Origin: Cryptomeria japonica
Lineage: Eukaryota > Streptophyta > Pinopsida > Cupressales > Cupressaceae
Direction: 5' to 3'
Assembly: GCF_030272615.1 (NCBI RefSeq)
Contig: NC_081412.1
Span: 541,958,335-542,022,334, forward strand
Length of the DNA stretch: 64,000 bases
Shown: positions 58,501 to 64,000 of the stretch, one piece after another
Layout of the letters: the number at the start of each line of letters is the position of its first letter
Position numbering within the stretch: the stretch's first letter is position 1
Notes under the pieces: model-generated
What the model was told of the DNA's origin: nothing
The model's input: the letters and a program-made list of their open reading frames with translations, nothing else
The model's database searches: none
Program-made: the position numbers and the translations under genes

Positions 58501-59434
58501 GAGTCTGAGCAACTTTTTTGTTGGATTGCAGGTTACCAAAACTTTGACTATTCCATATTTTGAGTTTATACTTCACATACTACAATCTTTTGGAAAAAAT
58601 ATACATAGTTGTACCATGAGAGGGAAAACATTCACCCCACCAGCCATTCTTCAAATCTTGGAGAGAAGAATCACGCAACCACATAATCTGGAATTTGAAG
58701 GAGGGAACCCTTGATAATTTAGGAGGCAACATAGAAATTTTAATCGGCCAGTGGTCAAACCCTCTCCAATCCAAAAATTCAAACACAGTATTCCATCGGT
58801 TACTCAACCAGAAACAAGAGACCATAAATCTATCCAATCTCTCATAGATTGCATCCTCACCACTTCTCTTATTATTCCAAGTATATATACCATTAGTAGG
58901 ATTCACATCAATCACATTTAAAAGCTCTATGTTCTCCTGAAGGAGAGTGGTAGTTGGATCCATCCTAGCAGTACCCCCTCTTTTCTCATCCAAACTACAA
59001 ACTGCATTGAAGTCTCCTACAACAACCCAAGCAAGGAACAAAACCAAAGAGCGGACAAATCTAACATGAGTCCAAAGTTGTGACTTACCCAGAAAATCCG
59101 TAGGAGAATACACATTGGTGAAGAGGCAAGTTTCCCCTGACTCTAGACAAGTGACAACCATGGAGAGATAGGACCGACTTGACATCTACCATCGAGGGGA
59201 AATCCTTCCAGGATCCCAAAAGAGAGCCAAACCACCTGAATTACCTTGGGCCCCTAAGCCTTGACATACACCTCTATACCAAATACTAGAGGTTTTGTTC
59301 TCCAAGGCCTCAACTATGAGCTTTGTCTCCTGAATGAAAACAATGTCAGGAAAATGAGAAGAAATCAAATCCCAAACAACATTTTGTCTAGGGATGCTAT
59401 TCAAACCCCTCACATTCCATGATAAAACAATCAT
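55510..59434 (-). pseudogene. LINE ORF2: endonuclease, reverse transcriptase, zf-RVT, RNase H
   Basis: The endonuclease (58730-59434) begins MIVLSWNVRGLN and contains FIQETK, VVGDFNAV, YTWNNKR and FDHWPI. It is cut once by TAG at 59186. RT (about 57320-57950) has KLDMVKAYDRVKW, RGLRQGDPLSPFIF and FVDD (about 57350). A zf-RVT-like region follows in a shifted frame (55983-56507). RNase H has LKINIDGYSRGNPGQAGIGG (55560-55620), with the catalytic Asp in IDG. Endonuclease and RT share one frame with several substitution stops. A frameshift lies between about 56510 and 56890. ORF2 nicks target DNA and copies the element RNA in place. This copy is inactive. Confidence 0.9.
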
Positions 59435-60963
59435 TTATGGGGTTGGGAGGAGTGGGAATCAATGGGCTTCACAGACCCTGACTCAACCAATGTATCCCCA
59501 ATAATCTTGACCTTTTCCTGATCACTCTTTGAATATTTATATGAAGATCCATTTTTAAGAGGTCTTTGTTGAAGGCCTAATGTAGGAGGAGCTCTGGAGC
59601 TCTTCCAAGTATTAGAGGCCACCTTAGCTGCAAGAGGAGATGAAGCCATACCAACTGCAATCTCTGACAAAACCTGGGCCCCACTAAGATCCTTACTATA
59701 CAGAACCTGAGAAGGTGCATCAGAAGCTAATTGTTCAACCTGTCGATCCCCTATGGGTAAAACCTGATCCTCCTGCCCCTTGCCCACATCTACAACCATA
59801 CCCAGAACCATAGTACCTGAAGAAAGTTCCAAGGGAACGCCATCCTGCCAAGTCAGAGAATCCAAAACCTCAAACCTGTTCAAAGTTGCATCATTTTGTC
59901 TGTCCATCCAAGTTCTCTTCTGACCCCTACCCTTATTGTGGGGTTTAACAAGTATAATTCCCTCCTTATCTGCAGGTTCATCAATTAAAGGGGCCTTCCC
60001 CTTCTCCTCCCTTGGGAGAGGGCGAAGAGGATCATAGGCAGTCTGGGTAGATAGCCTGTTTCTGGGTCACCTTCGCTGTAAGTGGTCATATTCATGATAG
60101 AGTCTACATCTAAATGGTAAAGTCTCATAATCTAGTTTTTGGATCCAAGAAGAAGATCCCAAGCAAATTTCCATAGAATTGGGAAGTGTGTTATTTAAAT
60201 ATACTTCAACACAAATGCGAGCATAAGAGATTACCTTTCTGTCTTGAGTTTGTGTAGCTGATCCCACTGGCTTCCCAAGAAGTAACGAGATTGAGTGCAA
60301 GATGTCCTCCCTCCAGAATTCCAGTAGAAGCCTCGGTAATCGAACCCAAACAGGAACACTCAAGGGGAGCTCCTCAATAGAGTTGAAACCAACATGCCAA
60401 GGTTTGATAAATAACCCCACTTGATTGAAGAAATAGGGGCCTCCTTCAAAGTCCCTATTTTTGTCTATCATGTTAGAGAAAATCACCATGAAATAGTTAT
60501 TAGCTGCCATTAAAATCTCCATATCACCTTCCGAATTCCAAACCTTGTGAGCCAATTTTTCCAAAACAGGTAGAGAGAGACGAAGAACCATAAACTTGCA
60601 TATAAGGGCTTGATTGCTCCAGTAAGAGACATCATCTAAAACTTGTTTAGGCTGGATCACCAACACAGGTCGTTCCCGAGACCTCTCCAGGCAACCATTC
60701 ACCTTTTTGACTCTTAAAGATCCTCTCGAAGAGGACTCCTCTTTCTCAGATTGAGACTTATCCAAATGTGCCATGGAACTCTCATGCATAGAAGAATTAG
60801 GATCAACCATCTCCATGTCGCCAGGAGATTGGGTAGCGGCAACCCCTTGATTTCCATGACTAAATACCTCTCTGGAGAGAACAGGAAATCGCTTACAACC
60901 CCTAATAAGAACCTTATAAAAAAACCTCCAAAAGGAATACGACTCCCAATCCGAGGATCGCAA
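59431..60963 (-). pseudogene. LINE ORF1, nucleic-acid-binding gag-like protein, one stop
   Basis: The likely ATG is at 60816 (MEMVDPN); the open frame extends upstream to 60963 without another ATG. It has the DUF4283-type core common in plant LINE ORF1: YFMVIFSNMIDKNRDFEGGP, PVWVRLPRLLLEFW and ARICVEVYLNNTLP. A zinc knuckle has decayed (PFRCRLYHEYDH, one Cys replaced by Tyr). A single TGA at 60067 interrupts the frame, and the C-terminal part (LNRFEVLDSL) continues in phase to 59431. It would bind element RNA. The overlap with ORF2 suggests coupled translation in intact relatives. Confidence 0.85.
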
Positions 60964-61200
60964 TTACCAACAAAGAAAGCTCACGCCTGCACACTGCGCC
61001 TAACACCTCCAGTCGTAGTCACAAAACCGTGGCCTGCTGAGACCAATCCACGCCCCCTCAGATAATAAAAAACAAAACCCCAAAAATGGGGAGAGACCCC
61101 CGTCCCTCTAACCATGACCTCGCCCGCTGCTATCTCCCTCGCTCGCTGTAAACAAACAAAGGAACAAGCTAGGGTACGCGTGCCCTAGCCACAAAGCAAA

Positions 61201-62115
61201 ACACAGTCCTCTGCCATCGTCATGCACTCATCATCCATTGAATAATAATTTATTATTAAACATTTTAAATATTTTTTTTTTTTTTGGAAGGATATCTTTA
61301 TACATATCATTCTTATGCTTTTTAATATCTATAAAATATTTACAATAAAAAATAATTTAAAATAAATAGATGACTAAAATTATTTATTTATAGATAAAAT
61401 TAGGCGACACATAGACATCAATTTGAATTGTACGGGTTTTTTATTAACAAAGTTTCTTATTCATTTTGAATGTAATACTCTTGATGCAATGACTTAAATT
61501 ATAGACATCTTACAACCCATATATACAACACGTACTTGCACCAGGCAAAAGTCACATAATTATACTTCAATATAAAATGCAAGCCCTATATTACTAAGGG
61601 CAGTGTTAAATAGGTGTTATCCCATGTCTTTATAACTATCCCTTGGTTGGGATTAATGAAGTGTAATCCTCATCGTTATCCGCCTAATTACACTTTGGCA
61701 TGTGAGTTGGAGAGATGAAGTGGATCTCCTAATCATCACAAGCACTTTTAAATACCCTTTTGATAATCTAGACATCTGATTTCACAATAGAGAAACGACA
61801 ATATCAATCTACTGATGACACACTTAATCCTAGTTAAAAAAATTATTCCAGAGAACTTAGTTTGGAGTGCATCACTTCCCTAACATTATGTAATTAAACA
61901 TTCAAATTGTCAATGACAGTCTTACAATTCATCTACATACAAAAATAATAAATAGTTATCATTTTTTATTAACAAAAAAATATTTTAAATGTTGAACTTG
62001 ATGCTTAAGAATACCAAAAGTACATGTACATACACATTAATAAATACAACAATTATTCAAGCATATTGGAATATGTGTGTGTGTGTGTGTGTGTATGTAT
62101 ACACATGTGTATATA

Positions 62116-62151
<36 letters not shown>

Positions 62152-62152
62152 G
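61201..62152. other. AT-rich spacer ending in TG/TA microsatellite
   Basis: No gene is seen. A TG run (about 62071-62095) and a TG-then-TA run (about 62115-62150) abut the LTR on its right. Confidence 0.6.
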
Positions 62153-62659
62153 TGAGATTTTGCCAAGATCTAGAGGCAATGGAAAGCACGAATAAGACAG
62201 AATAAAATAGATGATAGGAATAAACTATATTCTATCAAGATGCAAAATGTGATCAATTGGATCATCAATCATTATTGTTTGATAGTTATTCATACAATGT
62301 AGATGAGTATGCTTATATAGGCAAGGCTATATGGATATGTGAGCACACAAACATGACATGTGGGTCAATAAGAAATAAGGGTAGGTAGAAAATAGGTGTG
62401 GTAGGTAGGAGAAACAATAAAATATTCCACATGAGGTGGATCACCCACCGAAGGTGGAATTATCACTCCACAATGAGTGGATATGATAAAGTAGTAACAA
62501 GATTAACACCATAAAAGGTGGAAATTCTCCTACACACACTATCCCAGTGTGACACAAACACCCAAGTGTCTCATACCCAAACTACCATGAAATGCATTTC
62601 CTAAGTAAACTTAAGTATAGTGTAATAATATCCAACATGAATAATTATTTACACCAACA
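62153..62659 (-). repeat. LTR of a minus-strand retrotransposon (507 bp)
   Basis: On the minus strand it begins TGTTGGTGTAAATAATT and ends GGCAAAATCTCA. A TATA box (CTATATAAGC) lies at 62312-62321 and a polypurine run of seven G directly precedes it (62660-62666). It is therefore read as the 3' LTR of an element extending to the right. The other LTR is not in the window, so a solo LTR cannot be fully excluded. Confidence 0.65.
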
Positions 62660-64000
62660 CCCCCCCTTAAGTGCAACGTAGGGGAATGCACTTAAGTCTA
62701 CAATGTAGGATGGGTCCCGACTATGAGGCCATGATAGGTACCCATAAACAAATGCAAATGCAATCTCCCATAAAGCGGGGAAAGAGAGAAAAACCACATG
62801 GGAAACCCCCCCCCCCAAAAAAAAAAAGCAAAAAAAAGCAAAAAAAAGCAAAAAAAAAAGAGATGAAGAAAGCACACAATGCTCTCAATGATGAACGAGA
62901 AGAACAAAATATGTCCCCCCATAAGAGAGAAGAGGAGATCATGAAGCCCCTCCTTAATGTAAAATCTCCTGCAAAGATGGTCCAATGATGTTGGCCAAAA
63001 AATACCTCCCCATAAAGAAGAAATAGAGCTAATGTCGCACTAATAATATCAAAGTGTGACAAAACCAGGTATCAATGTCGATGATGATGAATCACTCGCT
63101 ACAACATGATAAAGATGAGGCATGGAGACAACTAGCTTTGAGCATCATCTGGATACTTGTAAATAACATAAATACTGGTACAATCTAAGTCTCACGGGAG
63201 CCATGCACAAATGTGTACAATCTAAGTCTTAAATGGAGCCATGCATCAAGTCTCACAAGATACTCCTAATCTACGTGTACAAGAGGATTACATCAAATAG
63301 TCATCAAAGACAAGATACAAAGAGGTGTGACACTTTATGATAGTGCGAGTACAACATTGCTCATGCAAGTGCATACAACATGATAGTGCAAATCTAGAAA
63401 CATGAAAATGATGCCACCAAGAAGCCCTGGAGAATACTGCAGAAAAAGATGCCTTCGATTGGGATGTGACCAAAAGATATAAAGGAGCAAATCGACCCCC
63501 CCCCTTGACTGCCGGTTGGAAGCACTGCAAGACAGGTATGAAGTGACAAGAAAAAAATGTGTTCCCAATTTGACTTATTCCATGATATTTTTGTTTTTAA
63601 AAGATTTTAAAAATCTAAATAAAAACAATTTATTATAAGCCCATAAAAAAATTAAAAAAAGGCAGTCATTTTTTTTTATATTTTGAAATGAAAAAAAAAA
63701 CTTTAAATTTTTTTTTTTAAAGAGAAAAAAAACTTATTAAAAAAAATAATTATTTTTTTATTAAAAAAAATATATATATAAAAAACAAAAGAAAAAGTTT
63801 TTTTTAATTTAAAAACTATGTAATAATAATAAAAAAAAACAAAGGTCCCTGTGGTAACTGTAGACCCTGCGGGCTGCAGTACTATGCAGTACCCGCAGGT
63901 ACCCTGGGAAGGTGGCCGCAGGGACCACCTACGGTACCTGCAAGTGGCCTGCGGGCCAAAAAGGACCCCCCCCCCCCAAAAAAAAAAAAAAAATTAACAA
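62660..64000 (-). other. Interior of the minus-strand element, 3' non-coding; simple repeats
   Basis: The polypurine tract is followed by a perfect 10-bp inverted repeat (62666-62675 and 62687-62696). A C-run then an A-run with GC interruptions lie at about 62808-62862. The phrase ACAATCTAAGTCT.A...GGAGCCATGCA is repeated near 63182 and 63219. A/T homopolymer-rich DNA spans 63590-63840. A GC-rich patch lies at 63840-63960. The opposing open frames around 62645-63062 read through the homopolymers and are not supported as genes. Confidence 0.5.

Larger units (their letters stand above)
55510..61200 (-). mobile_element. L1-type LINE with RNase H, 3' truncated
   Basis: The minus-strand order is a GC-richer 5' leader (about 60964-61200), ORF1 (59431-60963), then ORF2 with endonuclease, RT, zf-RVT and RNase H (55510-59434). 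The stop of ORF1 and the ATG of ORF2 overlap as ATGA (59431-59434). The sequence stops making sense within RNase H at about 55510. No poly-A tail or target duplication was found, so the 3' end is lost or rearranged. That is the opposite of the usual 5' truncation. Confidence 0.88.

Noticed and set aside
62645-63062. Phe/Leu-rich and Lys-rich opposing frames suggesting a membrane protein
   Set aside because: They arise from the C-run and interrupted A-run and lie in the non-coding 3' part of an LTR element.

Overview
The window looks like intergenic DNA from a large, AT-rich seed-plant nuclear genome. A gymnosperm or conifer is the likeliest source. This is an inference from the density of old, nested, very large retrotransposons and from the single host-type gene being a plant family 1 glycosyltransferase. 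No bacterial-style operons, rRNA, tRNA or CRISPR were seen. Almost every long reading frame belongs to a transposable element, and almost all are broken by stop codons that can be explained by C-to-T changes (CAG to TAG, CGA to TGA, TGG to TGA).

Layout, left to right. 1-1953 (minus): decayed hAT-type (ZNF862-like) transposase gene. 3737-16611: a 12.9-kb DNA transposon with identical 24-bp terminal inverted repeats flanked by TA. It carries a broken pogo/CENP-B-like DDE transposase (9448-11528, minus), several tandem-repeat blocks, a probable nested relative (7115-8138) and an unrecognised 133-codon frame (14350-14751). 17123-18473 (plus): a UDP-glycosyltransferase resembling zeatin O-glucosyltransferases, with a complete PSPG box but broken by a deletion/frameshift. 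18474-22204: AT-rich, with no gene seen.

22205-36257: a complete but defective Ty3/gypsy element with unusually long LTRs (4.7 and 4.4 kb) that carry a GC-rich palindromic 34-bp minisatellite. 36325-44112: a second LTR element with a perfect 5-bp target duplication (GAGAG), encoding gag and a protease-like protein but no reverse transcriptase or integrase. Just downstream is a much older Ty3-like element (about 44113-54475). The second element appears to sit in its 5' LTR, and a minus-strand Ty1/copia element (47552-53638) with only 136-bp LTRs has inserted into its coding region.

54742-55509: AT-rich spacer. 55510-61200 (minus): an L1-type LINE with ORF1, endonuclease, reverse transcriptase, zf-RVT and an RNase H domain, truncated inside RNase H. 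62153-62659: an LTR in minus orientation, whose element runs off the right edge of the window.

The genes do not form a pathway. The window is best read as a stack of insertions around one decayed UGT locus. The points most worth a second look are the 12.9-kb TIR element ending about 0.5 kb upstream of the UGT, the giant LTRs with unequal palindromic arrays, and the gag-only LTR element with its repeated GC motif and inverted LTR patch. All family assignments come from motifs recognised by eye; no database search was run.
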